From the NCBI RefSeq assembly GCF_009763805.1, contig NZ_CP046803.1, forward strand, positions 682,001 to 746,000: DNA of 64,000 bases. The letters run 5' to 3'. The notes below the pieces were generated by a model. That model had not been told where the DNA came from. It made no database searches and worked only from the letters and a program-made list of their open reading frames with translations. Of the stretch, positions 9,994 to 19,158 are shown piece by piece (position 1 is the stretch's first letter; the number at the start of each line of letters is the position of its first letter). This DNA comes from Vibrio cidicii (lineage in GTDB: Bacteria; Pseudomonadota; Gammaproteobacteria; Enterobacterales; Vibrionaceae). The translations under genes were made by a program, and so were the position numbers.

Positions 9994-10590
9994 TTAACAG
10001 CCATACGCACAAAGAAAGATACGCACCATTTCATTGATGTGCGCCTGTTGATCTTGCTCGTTGGGTTGCGCAAGGTTTGCCACCAATTGCGGCCATAGAA
10101 ATTGACCGTGGAACAGATTTAACAAGGTAGTCAACATGGTTTGGCTATCACCATGACAAAGCTTTCCCTCTTCGATGGCGACGTCTAACCAACGTTTCAG
10201 TTCAAGATCTTTACCTCCCATCAAGGCTAGGTATCGCTGTGCCAGCTCGGGCTCTCGAATGAATTCACCCACGATCATACGCACCACTGGCAAGCCAATA
10301 TCACGATACAGCCCTGCCATTTTGCTAGTGAGATAGGTTTTTAACTGGCTCTCTAAATCAACGTCAGATTGATAAACAAACGACAGGCGCGAAGTTTGTT
10401 GCTCAACCATCGAGTTGATAGCTGCTGTAAACAGCAGCTCTTTACTCTCAAAATGTCGATAAAGCGTTCTCTTCGATGTGGCGGCTTTTTCGCACACGCG
10501 ATCCATATTTGCCGCGTTAAAACCGTACGCCGTAAACTCGTCTTTAGCAGCCTCAATAAGCGCTAACCGCTTTTGTTCAGTGACTTTCAT
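9994..10590 (-). CDS. TetR-family transcriptional regulator
   Basis: 198 aa from ATG 10590, preceded by AGAGGG 5 nt upstream. The N-terminal TetR helix-turn-helix covers residues about 5-55 (EFTAYGFNAANMDRVCEKAATSKRTLYRHFESKELLF). The C-terminal part is a helical ligand domain with a TetR_C AefR-like pattern (REPELAQRYLALMGG). It is divergent from the outer-membrane protein cassette, with palindromic candidate operators between them, so it probably represses that cassette and itself. Confidence 0.88.
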   Translation of the reverse strand: MKVTEQKRLALIEAAKDEFTAYGFNAANMDRVCEKAATSKRTLYRHFESKELLFTAAINSMVEQQTSRLSFVYQSDVDLESQLKTYLTSKMAGLYRDIGLPVVRMIVGEFIREPELAQRYLALMGGKDLELKRWLDVAIEEGKLCHGDSQTMLTTLLNLFHGQFLWPQLVANLAQPNEQDQQAHINEMVRIFLCAYGC

Positions 10591-10634
10591 ACACACCCTC
10601 TTTAGTTGCTACCTAGTATAGAACAAAAATAGAA

Positions 10635-10657
10635 AAAGTATACTTTCAAGTTTACTT
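10635..10657. promoter_or_regulatory. Candidate TetR operator pair
   Basis: AAAGTATACTTT, a perfect 12-bp palindrome at 10635-10646, is followed by AAGTTTACTT at 10648-10657, an imperfect copy at 12-bp spacing. It lies between the divergent tetR and outer-membrane genes. That TetR binds here is an inference. Confidence 0.5.
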
Positions 10658-10795
10658 ACTTTAAAATCCGTGTATGATCACAGAAAAATGGCGATCAACG
10701 GATGACACACCATTGACTGGCACCTGACAGCAGGTGATGTACAACAATGGCGTAACTGGCTTTGCCCGTTCTGCTCAATCGACGATGTCCAATAA

Positions 10796-11644
10796 ATGAA
10801 AAAAGCCTTTCTGATCTCTTTATTATCAGCGAGCTATGCCTTACCGGCTGTCGCAGACTCCATTTCTCTGCCTATCTGGAAAGAAGACGCAGAAGCGCTT
10901 GGTTACACCTTGCCAAAACCGATCGGCTTTAACTTGAGTTACATGACGATGGAGCAAGGCATCAATGTCGATTCCATCGTTCTGCAAGGATTGAACTTCA
11001 ACTATCTCGATATCAGTTTGGAGGCAGAACCCGGACGCCAATACACCGAAGTGCTGACGCTACGTGCTGATGTTTGGCTGTTTCCCTTTTTAAACCTCTA
11101 TGGCTTAGTCGGCAAACTGGATGGCTATTCAACAACCGATGTTACGTTAACGGCTGGCTTCAATCCCAATCGCCCATTCATCAGTCATAAAATTCAAGAC
11201 TTTCGCTTAGATCTTGATGGTTATACGACGGGACTTGGTTTTGTACTGGTCGGCGGCTATGAAAACTGGTTTGCGTTGGTGGACGCGAGCTTCACACAAA
11301 GCCGTTTGACCGTTGTCGACGGCACCATTGACGCCATTGTGGTGTCACCTCGTATCGGCTACGACTTTAATCGTCACGATGTGCCACTGCGTTTGTGGGC
11401 AGGCGCTATGTATCAAGATGTGGAACAGACCTTAAAAGGCTCTTTGTCGGATCTAGGTTTACCCTCATCTTTGACTTCTAAGCTGCCATCCGATGCCCGT
11501 TTTGAAGTGCAACAGCATCTACAAACGCCGTGGAACCCTATTGTTGGCATGCAGTATCAAATTAACGAAAGCTGGTACTTACTGGGTGAGTTCGGTTTTG
11601 GGGAACGCCAAAGTCTGTTTTTCTCTATCGATCGGAGATTTTAA
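10796..11644 (+). CDS. Outer-membrane beta-barrel-like protein
   Basis: 282 aa with a clear signal peptide (KKAFLISLLSASYALPAVADS, cleavage near residue 20). Alternating hydrophobic/aromatic beta strands and a terminal aromatic residue (LFFSIDRRF) indicate an outer-membrane barrel. I do not recognise the specific family. First gene of a three-gene unit; the next gene begins 3 bp after its stop. Divergent from the TetR regulator and probably controlled by it. Confidence 0.65.
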   Translation: MKKAFLISLLSASYALPAVADSISLPIWKEDAEALGYTLPKPIGFNLSYMTMEQGINVDSIVLQGLNFNYLDISLEAEPGRQYTEVLTLRADVWLFPFLNLYGLVGKLDGYSTTDVTLTAGFNPNRPFISHKIQDFRLDLDGYTTGLGFVLVGGYENWFALVDASFTQSRLTVVDGTIDAIVVSPRIGYDFNRHDVPLRLWAGAMYQDVEQTLKGSLSDLGLPSSLTSKLPSDARFEVQQHLQTPWNPIVGMQYQINESWYLLGEFGFGERQSLFFSIDRRF

Positions 11645-11647
11645 GCC

Positions 11648-12763
11648 GTGAATCAATTCGCTTGGCTCTCGTTGCTCTGCCTCACCAGCTTTGGGGCGTT
11701 AGCAGAGAGTGAAAACCGCTGGCTTGATAACCTATTGGATAAACTCGGTGCCAGTGAGACGGTTGATCACACTAAGCTAATCGATTGGGGGGTGTTGCCC
11801 GGGCCTTTCGTCAATCCAGAACAAGGACTGGGCATTGGTATCGCCGCCGTTGGGCTCTACACGCCCACGGGTTGGCAAGCCTCGGACCCTTATTCGACCG
11901 TCACCATTACTTCCTATGCCTCAACATCCGGTTCCTACGGATTAGGGGTGGATAATCGTACCTATTTGGCTGGCGATTCTGTGCGCCTGCTGCTGGACGG
12001 GTGGATCAGCCACACTCCCGGCTACTACTGGGGTAGCGGAAAGCAAGCGGCTGAGGAGGAACAGAATAAAACTCAGTATGACGCCAAGCGGCTGCAGCTC
12101 AATCCCAAAATAGCGCTGGAAGTGTTGCCCGATCTCTACCTCAAGGGAGGCTGGCATTGGCAATCTTATCAAAGCGTCAAAAGCAAAGATGACACGCGCG
12201 TGTCAAACGAACTAGAAAATGGTAACAGCAGCGGCCTGTTACTGGGTATCGAGTACGATAGCCGTGACTTCGAACCCAACCCACAACAAGGCAGTTACTG
12301 GAATGTAGAGTGGAGTGATTACCGCCAGCAGTATGGTAGCGACAACGATTATCAACAATGGCTGGTGAACGTGCGACATTACATCCGCGTTTCACCGCAA
12401 ACCATTGTCGCGATGGAGCTGTATAGCCAAGCGTTTAGCGGTGATGTGCCTTGGTACGACCAAGCCCTGTTGGGAGATGATCAACGTATGCGTGGCTATT
12501 ACCAAGGGCAGTATCGCGACAAAAACCAGCTGTCTACCCAAGTTGAGCTGCGCCACAGTTTCAATGCGAGACATGGCATGGTCGCGTGGTTGGGGACAGG
12601 CGCTATCGCACCAACGTACCGAAGTTTGGAAGAGCAATCTTGGCTGCCGACAGTCGGTGTCGGCTACCGTTTCGCTTTCAAAGCCCGCATTAACGTCCGT
12701 ATTGATATGGGCTTGGGTAAGGAAAGTAGCGGCTTTTATTTTCAGGTCAATGAAGCGTTTTAG
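11648..12763 (+). CDS. BamA/Omp85 surface-antigen (D15)-like barrel protein
   Basis: 371 aa with GTG start and signal peptide (NQFAWLSLLCLTSFGALAES). The body is a C-terminal Omp85/D15-like barrel without POTRA repeats: GLLLGIEYDSRDFEPNPQQG, GDVPWYDQALLGDDQRMRGY (the VRGF/Y-type lid-loop motif in degenerate form) and a C-terminal Phe (FQVNEAF), the usual signal for outer-membrane insertion. The stand-alone barrel suggests a role in moving lipid or protein across the outer membrane, but the substrate is unknown. Tightly coupled to its neighbours. Confidence 0.75.
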   Translation: MNQFAWLSLLCLTSFGALAESENRWLDNLLDKLGASETVDHTKLIDWGVLPGPFVNPEQGLGIGIAAVGLYTPTGWQASDPYSTVTITSYASTSGSYGLGVDNRTYLAGDSVRLLLDGWISHTPGYYWGSGKQAAEEEQNKTQYDAKRLQLNPKIALEVLPDLYLKGGWHWQSYQSVKSKDDTRVSNELENGNSSGLLLGIEYDSRDFEPNPQQGSYWNVEWSDYRQQYGSDNDYQQWLVNVRHYIRVSPQTIVAMELYSQAFSGDVPWYDQALLGDDQRMRGYYQGQYRDKNQLSTQVELRHSFNARHGMVAWLGTGAIAPTYRSLEEQSWLPTVGVGYRFAFKARINVRIDMGLGKESSGFYFQVNEAF

Positions 12764-12769
12764 AGAATC

Positions 12770-13861
12770 ATGATGAAATTTAACAAAGCTATCCTTTTAC
12801 TTCTGGCGGGCTTAGTTCACAGCGCATTTGCAGAAACCGAACCACCCGTCGGTGTGCGCCCTTGTTGCGCTTTTGGTTACGATTTAAAAGCACAACTGGG
12901 TGGCATCCCAGTGCCTTTTTTCTCCGTTGGTAATGTGGTGGATGCAGACCAAATCGGCCAGCATCACTATAACGATGGTTCACAATCCGTCTCCGGCAAT
13001 CTTCTCGGTTTCGGTGATGAACAAAATGGCCTCATTTTCACCCAAGAAGGGGGATTTATCGACACCGCGCACGTGCGTGACACCGCGGATTTCACCTTCT
13101 TTCTTTACCAACAAAATCGAGAGCGCTTGGGTCAAACCAGTCAGATCGACCTGACGCAAGAGCTGCGTACGCGGCAAATTATTTGGCAGGCTCACAGCAA
13201 CGAATTGTCTGCCAGCGAACAAGCCAGACGCAGTGCGCAAGCCGCAGCGTTGGTCGCTTTTCAATTGGCGCAATGGCATGAGATCGCACAGTGGTTTGGG
13301 TTAGTATCGGTGGGCGGGTTTGACGAGTTGGCCTCGGCTTACTCACCTGAAGATCTCTATTCCAACATGCTGGGAGCCAAACTGGCAAAAGCGATCTTGC
13401 TGGCGGATCCAGCAATCAATAGAAAAGATTTCTCAACCCAACTTGATAGTGCGCTGCAAGCCGCATTAACAGAGCTCAAAGCCGAGAACAAATCGGTCAC
13501 TAAGCAAAAAATCGAAGCCCTCGATGGCATTTGGTGGGACAGCTCACGCCGCCTGCCTGACAAGTGGTTACTGCTAAAACGCGACTATCAGTTTAGCTAT
13601 ACCTTGCAGCCCAACTACCCTGGCGCAACGCATCGTTTATCCCTTGATGAATATTTCGATGATGGCAGTCGAATCAACGACTGGGTCTCATTGCAACTTG
13701 TGGCCAGTGACAACGAAACCGCCTTTGCAGGTTTACCAGACTCGCTCGCTTCCCTGCCCGTTTGGCAGCATGAGCAATTAGCTCAACTCACGAAGTTTGC
13801 GTATCAGCACGACGAGCGTGCGCACCCTCAGCAAGTATCGCCACAGGTTGGAGAAGAGTAA
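12770..13861 (+). CDS. Exported hypothetical protein of the OM cassette
   Basis: 363 aa with a signal peptide (FNKAILLLLAGLVHSAFAE). The mature start has a Cys-Cys pair in GVRPCCAFGYDLK. The rest looks soluble and helical with DUF4056-like character (PVPFFSVGNVVDADQIGQHHYN, QNGLIFTQEGGFIDTAHVRD), so a periplasmic partner of the two preceding barrels is likely. I assign no function. Starts 6 bp after the D15-like gene; no terminator is obvious after it. Confidence 0.6.
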   Translation: MMKFNKAILLLLAGLVHSAFAETEPPVGVRPCCAFGYDLKAQLGGIPVPFFSVGNVVDADQIGQHHYNDGSQSVSGNLLGFGDEQNGLIFTQEGGFIDTAHVRDTADFTFFLYQQNRERLGQTSQIDLTQELRTRQIIWQAHSNELSASEQARRSAQAAALVAFQLAQWHEIAQWFGLVSVGGFDELASAYSPEDLYSNMLGAKLAKAILLADPAINRKDFSTQLDSALQAALTELKAENKSVTKQKIEALDGIWWDSSRRLPDKWLLLKRDYQFSYTLQPNYPGATHRLSLDEYFDDGSRINDWVSLQLVASDNETAFAGLPDSLASLPVWQHEQLAQLTKFAYQHDERAHPQQVSPQVGEE

Positions 13862-14160
13862 CCACTGCATAACTTGCGCTTGTTTATGCAAAATCAAGAG
13901 GCATATGCATAGCGATTATCATCTGGTAAGAATGAACAGGTTTGTTTATCTATCGATAAAAAAGATAAACAACCTAATTCAACAGATAAATATTCTAGCT
14001 TACTTTGTTATAACCTTGTGAATATTCCAAAAATTCAGGTGATATAGATCACATCCATTAATCCAATTCATCAATTTACTTTTTTATTTTTAGTGGATAC
14101 TGCTACCCTGCTGCTCCCCTTGAACTGAACTCAAGGTGCATAACTATAAGGAGTGTTCAT
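13862..14160. other. Upstream region of the symporter gene
   Basis: AT-rich 299-bp non-coding stretch. It contains the candidate CRP site at 14038 and a purine-rich AAGGAG ribosome-binding site directly before the symporter ATG. No other feature seen. Confidence 0.6.
14038..14053. promoter_or_regulatory. Candidate CRP site
   Basis: GGTGA-TATAGA-TCACA matches the CRP consensus TGTGA-N6-TCACA at 9 of 10 positions and sits about 110 bp upstream of the symporter start. This suggests catabolite control of uptake. Confidence 0.6.
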
Positions 14161-15465
14161 ATGAATACCAAGAAACCGATGTCGCTAACCGGCCGTGTAA
14201 TTCTTGGCATGGTTGCGGGTATCTTGACAGGATTCGCGATTCGCGCGCTATTTGCTGACAATGGATTTGTTGACGCATACATCGTAAATGGACTTTTTGA
14301 AGTCGGCGGTAAAATCTTTATTGCCAGCTTAAAAATGCTTGTTGTACCACTGATTTTTGTTTCACTTGTTTGTGGTACCAGCTCACTCAAAGATATCTCG
14401 ACCCTAGGTCGTATGGGTGGTAAAACCCTGGCGTTTTACATCACCACCACCGCTGTTGCTATCACGCTCGCTCTGACGATGGGCACGGTATTCCAACCTG
14501 GTGCTGGAGCCGATCTGACTGCAGCAAGCTCGTTTAAATCGGCAGAAGCACCGTCATTGGGCCAGGTGATCATCGATATGTTCCCGACCAACCCAATCAG
14601 TGCGATGGCTGAAGGCAAAACGCTTCAAGTGATCGTCTTCGCCCTGTTGTTTGGTATTGCCATCAGTGCAGCCGGTAAACCGGGTGAGCGCATTGCGGCG
14701 ATCTTCTCTGATCTTAACGAAGTGATCATGAAGCTGGTTGCGCTACTGATGAACCTAGCCCCTTACGGCGTGTTCTTCTTGATGGCGAAACTGTTTACTG
14801 GCCTAGGTTTGGGCGCAATCATTAACCTAGGTGAATACTTCCTAGTGTTGACGGCGACACTGCTCATCCACGGTTTGGTCACTTACAGCTTGATGCTTAA
14901 AGGCTTCACTGGCCTGAGTCCATTGACTTTCTTGAAGAAAATGGAAGATGCCATCATGTTTGCCTTTTCAACCGCCTCGTCTAACGCGACCATTCCAGCG
15001 ACGATGGAAACGGTTAAAAACCGCCTAGGCGTAGACAACAAAATCGCCTCGTTTACAGTTCCATTGGGCGCAACCGTCAACATGGATGGAACAGCCATCA
15101 TGCAAGGTGTGGCGACCGCGTTTATCGCTCAAGCATTCAACATCGACCTCAGCATGGGTGACTATGTGATGGTGATCCTCACTGCAACATTGGCATCTAT
15201 CGGTACCGCTGGCGTTCCGGGTGTTGGTCTGGTCATGCTGGCGATGGTACTCAACCAAGTTGGCCTGCCGCTGGAAGGTATCGCGCTGATCATGGGTGTC
15301 GACCGTCTACTGGATATGATCCGCACCGCTGTCAACATCACCGGTGATGCGTGTGTGTCAGTGATTGTCGCGAAATCAGAAGGTGCTTTAGATCTTGACC
15401 GCTTTGCCGATCCCAAAGCAGGCGAGAAAGAAGAAGAAGTACATTTAAAACACGCCGACGCATAA
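14161..15465 (+). CDS. DAACS dicarboxylate/amino-acid:cation symporter (GltP-like)
   Basis: 434 aa inner-membrane transporter of the glutamate/aspartate/C4-dicarboxylate family. Visible signatures: SLKMLVVPLIFVSLVCG, the serine-rich reentrant loop AFSTASSNATIPATM, NMDGTAIMQGVATAFIAQ (cation/substrate site), and GVPGVGLVMLAMVL with MGVDRLLDMIRTAVNITGD near the C-terminus. GltP, GltT and DctA cannot be told apart with confidence. Single gene with CRP-type upstream site and its own terminator. Confidence 0.9.
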   Translation: MNTKKPMSLTGRVILGMVAGILTGFAIRALFADNGFVDAYIVNGLFEVGGKIFIASLKMLVVPLIFVSLVCGTSSLKDISTLGRMGGKTLAFYITTTAVAITLALTMGTVFQPGAGADLTAASSFKSAEAPSLGQVIIDMFPTNPISAMAEGKTLQVIVFALLFGIAISAAGKPGERIAAIFSDLNEVIMKLVALLMNLAPYGVFFLMAKLFTGLGLGAIINLGEYFLVLTATLLIHGLVTYSLMLKGFTGLSPLTFLKKMEDAIMFAFSTASSNATIPATMETVKNRLGVDNKIASFTVPLGATVNMDGTAIMQGVATAFIAQAFNIDLSMGDYVMVILTATLASIGTAGVPGVGLVMLAMVLNQVGLPLEGIALIMGVDRLLDMIRTAVNITGDACVSVIVAKSEGALDLDRFADPKAGEKEEEVHLKHADA

Positions 15466-15482
15466 TTTCTCTCTTTGTATCA

Positions 15483-15511
15483 AAACCTCTGCCCTTAGCG
15501 GAGGTTTTTTT
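15483..15511 (+). terminator. Rho-independent terminator
   Basis: AAACCTC / GAGGTTT stem with a seven-T run, 18 bp past the symporter stop; it also lies just beyond the stop of the convergent LysR gene. Confidence 0.85.
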
Positions 15512-15524
15512 CCTCTCTAGAGGC

Positions 15525-16434
15525 TCAGTGCATACGTTGCTGTAAATAGTCAACCAAGGCTTTGATCTGGTTTGGAATGTATTTAGACTGCGCGTATTGC
15601 GCCAAAATCTGCCCTTGGTAATTGCCGCCAAGGTGCCAGTCACTGAGTAACTCGGTCAATGCTCCCGACTCAATATAAGGACGAATCGCAAACTCAGGAA
15701 ACAGCGAAATGCCAAATCCTCTCAGCACCGCTTCACGGCGAATTTCACTGTGATTCACCGTCAGTGATCCTCGTACATTCACCGACACTTTTTGTTCTGC
15801 TTGATAAAAATCCCACACCCTATCCCGCGGGTTTTCTCCCAAACACAAACAGTTGTGGCCCACTAAATCATCTGGATGATTCGGCGTGCCTTGCTGCTGC
15901 AAATACTCTGGGCTTGCACACAGCACCAAGCGGCAGCGACCTAAGCTACGAGCCACTAACCCTTCGGTGGGTTTGTCAGTGATTTGGATGATCACGTCCA
16001 CCTCATCGCCTATCGGGTCGATATAGTGATCGGCGACTTTCAACTGCAATGACACTTGGGGATAATCTTCGATAAAGTCCAACAGCACAGGTGCTAGAAC
16101 TTGGCGCGACAGAGCCTTCGGCGCGGCAACACGCAACATGCCTGAAACTTGCTCTTTCTCGCTGTGCGCCGCTGACACTGCCAGTTTAGCGGCACTCATC
16201 ATATCGCTACTGAGTAGGTAGACCTGCTGACCACTGGCCGTCAAACGCATTTGCCGCGTGGTACGCTCAAGTAACTTCTCTTGCAATGCGTTTTCCAAAC
16301 GTGTCACCGAAACGACTAATCGACGAAGGGGCCACACCCAGTTTTTGCGCCGCCGCAGAAAAACCGCCCGCTTCAACCACACAGGTAAAGACAGCCAATT
16401 CAGACAACAACGGGATCAGTCTATTTGTGTCCAT
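15525..16434 (-). pseudogene. LysR-family regulator, frameshifted in the HTH
   Basis: The restored product is 302 aa, standard LysR length, starting at ATG 16434. N-terminal helix-turn-helix: FTCVVEAGGFSAAAQKLGVAPSSISR, then SVTRLENALQEKLLERTTRQM. The two halves are joined only if one T is removed from CGTTTCGG (AAA at 16310-16312 on the plus strand). The rest is a LysR substrate-binding domain. Divergent from the EamA gene at 16522, its probable target. The break fits the recurrent GTTTC error. Confidence 0.85.
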
Positions 16435-16521
16435 TACGCAATTATCCTTTGCATCAGCGATGTATTGTTTCACATAAGTTACTTATAGATACTGAACAGG
16501 TCAATCTATCAGGAGAAAACC

Positions 16522-17427
16522 ATGACCAGTACCACGAGTTCACTGTCTAGACCATCGACCAAACTTCCTCTTACCGAAGGCCTGCTACTGCTGGTCGCGC
16601 TGTTTTGGGGCACCAGTTATGGGTTGACCAAAAGTGCACTTGTTTTTACTAGCGTACTGCTGTTTATCGCGATTCGCTTCTCAGTGACTTTTCTCTGTTT
16701 ACTCCCCTTCGCAGTACGAGATTCCCGCCGCGGACTAAATCAAGATTGGCTGACCGCCTTGCCAACAGGACTCATTCTTGCGGCCATTTTTCTTTGTGAA
16801 GTCCTTGGCGTATCACAAACCTCAGCCTCTAACGCGGCCTTTTTGATCAGTTTGAGCGTCATTATGACCGCCTTTGCCGAACTCGCCATCAACAGAAAGC
16901 GCATAAGTTCGGTTCTGCTCGGGTTGACCTTGTGTAGTGTTGTGGGGGTGCTGTTGCTAACCAGTAATAGAGAGCTTAACCTCGCGTTAAACACCGGTGA
17001 CTACTTGATTCTCGCCGCGGCTTTTCTGCGCGCCTTGATGGTAACCAGCACCAAACGCTTCACCGAAGGCAAGCAGATCACCACCACCACACTTACCGCA
17101 TTACAATCCTTTGTCGTTGCAAGTTGTGCCATGATTACAACCATTATTTATCTGCCAGCTTCGGCAATAACGCTGCCGAGCGAATTAGAATTCTGGCTCA
17201 CCCTCGGCTATCTAGTGCTGTTTTGTACTCTGTTTGCCTTTTTTGTACAAAACTACGCGGTGCGCAGAACTTCTCCCACTCGCGTCGCCCTTTTAATGGG
17301 GAGTGAACCGCTGTTTGGCGCTCTCTTCGCCATAGTGTGGTTACAAGAATCTCTCACCGCGCTGCAATTTATCGGTGGCGGATTGATTTTCCTGAGTGTG
17401 CTAACAACGTCGATGCGGAGAAACTAA
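16522..17427 (+). CDS. EamA/DMT-family transporter
   Basis: 301 aa with ten predicted helices in two EamA repeats (LLLLVALFWGTSYGLTKSAL and, in the second repeat, LLMGSEPLFGALFAIVWLQE, the usual late signature of metabolite exporters). Start ATG follows CAGGAG. Inner membrane; substrate unknown. The divergent LysR gene 87 bp away is the likely regulator. Confidence 0.88.
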   Translation: MTSTTSSLSRPSTKLPLTEGLLLLVALFWGTSYGLTKSALVFTSVLLFIAIRFSVTFLCLLPFAVRDSRRGLNQDWLTALPTGLILAAIFLCEVLGVSQTSASNAAFLISLSVIMTAFAELAINRKRISSVLLGLTLCSVVGVLLLTSNRELNLALNTGDYLILAAAFLRALMVTSTKRFTEGKQITTTTLTALQSFVVASCAMITTIIYLPASAITLPSELEFWLTLGYLVLFCTLFAFFVQNYAVRRTSPTRVALLMGSEPLFGALFAIVWLQESLTALQFIGGGLIFLSVLTTSMRRN

Positions 17428-17462
17428 TAGTTGGCTTTTGTTTAAAGAAGCAGTTGGAAGGT

Positions 17463-17488
17463 AAAAAGCGAGTGGCTACTCGCTTTTT
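17463..17488. terminator. Bidirectional terminator
   Basis: AAAAAGCGAGT / ACTCGCTTTTT perfect 11-bp stem with GGCT loop, between the convergent EamA and isochorismatase genes. Confidence 0.9.
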
Positions 17489-17552
17489 AAATGGTCACAT
17501 GTTAAGGCTCATCTGATAACAAAATGCAGCAACAGACGACTTTGAGCAGCAA

Positions 17553-18077
17553 TTATGCAGACAACACTTGCTCCATCGTCACCAGTGGTACGCGCAGCGC
17601 AATCGCGTTGAGCGCGATGTTGTGGATCATCTCGTCCACCGTGGTGCAACAATCCACCATAATGGCAACGTTGTATTTCTCCGCCGCTTTCGATATGGCA
17701 GTGTGGGTGACGCAGTTTTGCGTCATCATTCCGCAAAGCAAAAGCTCGCTAATACCTTGCTTTTGTAGTAGTTCATCTAAATTCGTTTGTTCGAAACTGT
17801 CTGCAAAGCGTTTAATTACCACTGCTGCTTCTGGCGCGGCGGCGAGGATTTCAGCATGAATTTCACTTCCTTGCGTACCTTGATTAAAAAACGGCGCGAT
17901 CCCTTTCTCCGGGTCAGCAATATGCTGAACATGAATCACCTCTATGTTCTGCGCTTTCGCCCTTGCTATCGCTGTTTTCACCTGACTTAACGTCTGCTCA
18001 GTGTTCCAAAGTGGGTACTTTCCGTGCGGGAAATAGTCATTCTGTAGGTCGATGACAAGCAGTGCTTTCTTGGTCAT
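17553..18077 (-). CDS. Isochorismatase-like cysteine hydrolase
   Basis: 174 aa from ATG 18077, preceded by GGAGACGCTA; the longer open frame would run into the divergent gene. Catalytic triad of the family: Asp in LLVIDLQNDYF, Lys in VVIKRFADSF and Cys in MMTQNCVTHTA. It is likely a cytosolic amidase (nicotinamidase-like or of unknown substrate). Divergent from a GlxA-type AraC regulator, a common pairing. Confidence 0.9.
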   Translation of the reverse strand: MTKKALLVIDLQNDYFPHGKYPLWNTEQTLSQVKTAIARAKAQNIEVIHVQHIADPEKGIAPFFNQGTQGSEIHAEILAAAPEAAVVIKRFADSFEQTNLDELLQKQGISELLLCGMMTQNCVTHTAISKAAEKYNVAIMVDCCTTVDEMIHNIALNAIALRVPLVTMEQVLSA

Positions 18078-18198
18078 TAGCGTCTCCAAATGATGCGTTA
18101 TTGCAATGAGATACACATTGTCGTCGATTCTTGGCCCTTGCATCAGCGTCGTTAATGACATAAAAAGGGTTAAAAACGACAATTCTCTGATAAGCACA

Positions 18199-19113
18199 AT
18201 GAAACAAATTGCCATCGCTATCTGCCACTATCCGCATGCTTTAAAATCCGCCATTTATGGCTTGCAAGAGCTGTTTCTCATGGCCAACCGAATTTGCGAC
18301 CAATCGGGGCTTGAAGTCGAGTTTCTTCCCGTCATTGTGGATGGAAGCGCTCAGCAGCCAAGTCGTTTTAATGTCGTCCTGCTGCCACCAAGCGCACAAA
18401 GTGATTTCTATCTCAACCCGGAAACGACGCTGATTGATTGGCTCAAAGCACAGCATAATCAAGGAGCGGTATTGGCATCAGCTTGTGCAGGCTCCTTCGT
18501 GCTGGCGGCAACCCAGATTTTGGCCGGCAGAACGGTGACCACGCATTGGGGGCTGTCAGATCTCTTCCAATTGAAATACCCTGATATTCCTTTAGATATC
18601 AACCAAATATTGATCGATCATGGTGATGTAATAACCGCTGGCGGCATGATGTCTTGGCTGGATCTCGGTTTTGAGCTAGTAACCAAGTACACTTCCGTAA
18701 AGGTGATGCGCCAGCTCGGAAAACAGTTGGTGGTTGACACTGCGCTAAGGGAACAGCGCTATTATCAGCAGTTCACTCCGTCTCTTCTGCATGGTGATCA
18801 GGTTATCGTGGCGATTCAGCAGATGATGAATCTGGAATACGGCCAACCTTTGAGCATTCAAGCCATCGCCGCGCAGTTTCACCTCACTGAGCGAACCATG
18901 CAAAGGCGGTTTCTCAAGGCGACAGGTTACAATCCAAACCACTATTTGCAGCGCCTGAGAATACAAAAAGCGTGCGATCTGCTGGAAAGCTCACAACTCT
19001 CGTTTGAGGTCATTGCTCGGCAAGTAGGCTACGAAGACACCAGTGCATGCCGCAAGGTGTTTATCAAAACCATGGGCCTCACCCCAAAGGCGTTTCGTCA
19101 CCGATTTATGTAG
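18199..19113 (+). CDS. GlxA-type AraC regulator with DJ-1/PfpI domain
   Basis: 304 aa from ATG 18199. Residues about 1-165 are a class-I-glutamine-amidotransferase-like (DJ-1/PfpI) domain with the nucleophile-elbow cysteine in ASACAGSFVLA; residues about 205-304 are an AraC double helix-turn-helix (IQAIAAQFHLTERTMQRRF ... FEVIARQVGYEDTSACRKVF). The amidotransferase-like part serves as ligand sensor in this family. Likely target: the divergent hydrolase gene, possibly itself. Confidence 0.9.
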   Translation: MKQIAIAICHYPHALKSAIYGLQELFLMANRICDQSGLEVEFLPVIVDGSAQQPSRFNVVLLPPSAQSDFYLNPETTLIDWLKAQHNQGAVLASACAGSFVLAATQILAGRTVTTHWGLSDLFQLKYPDIPLDINQILIDHGDVITAGGMMSWLDLGFELVTKYTSVKVMRQLGKQLVVDTALREQRYYQQFTPSLLHGDQVIVAIQQMMNLEYGQPLSIQAIAAQFHLTERTMQRRFLKATGYNPNHYLQRLRIQKACDLLESSQLSFEVIARQVGYEDTSACRKVFIKTMGLTPKAFRHRFM

Positions 19114-19115
19114 TG

Positions 19116-19137
19116 AAAGCGGCGTGATGCCGCTTTT
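19116..19137 (+). terminator. Rho-independent terminator after the AraC gene
   Basis: AAAGCGGC-GTGAT-GCCGCTTT with a TTTT run, 3 bp after the stop codon. Confidence 0.85.
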
Positions 19138-19158
19138 AGGGGAAAACCTTGTTGTCAA

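Noticed and set aside
13797..14021. 74-codon plus-strand frame before the symporter
   Set aside because: It overlaps the end of the previous gene out of frame, is AT-rich and has no ribosome-binding site.
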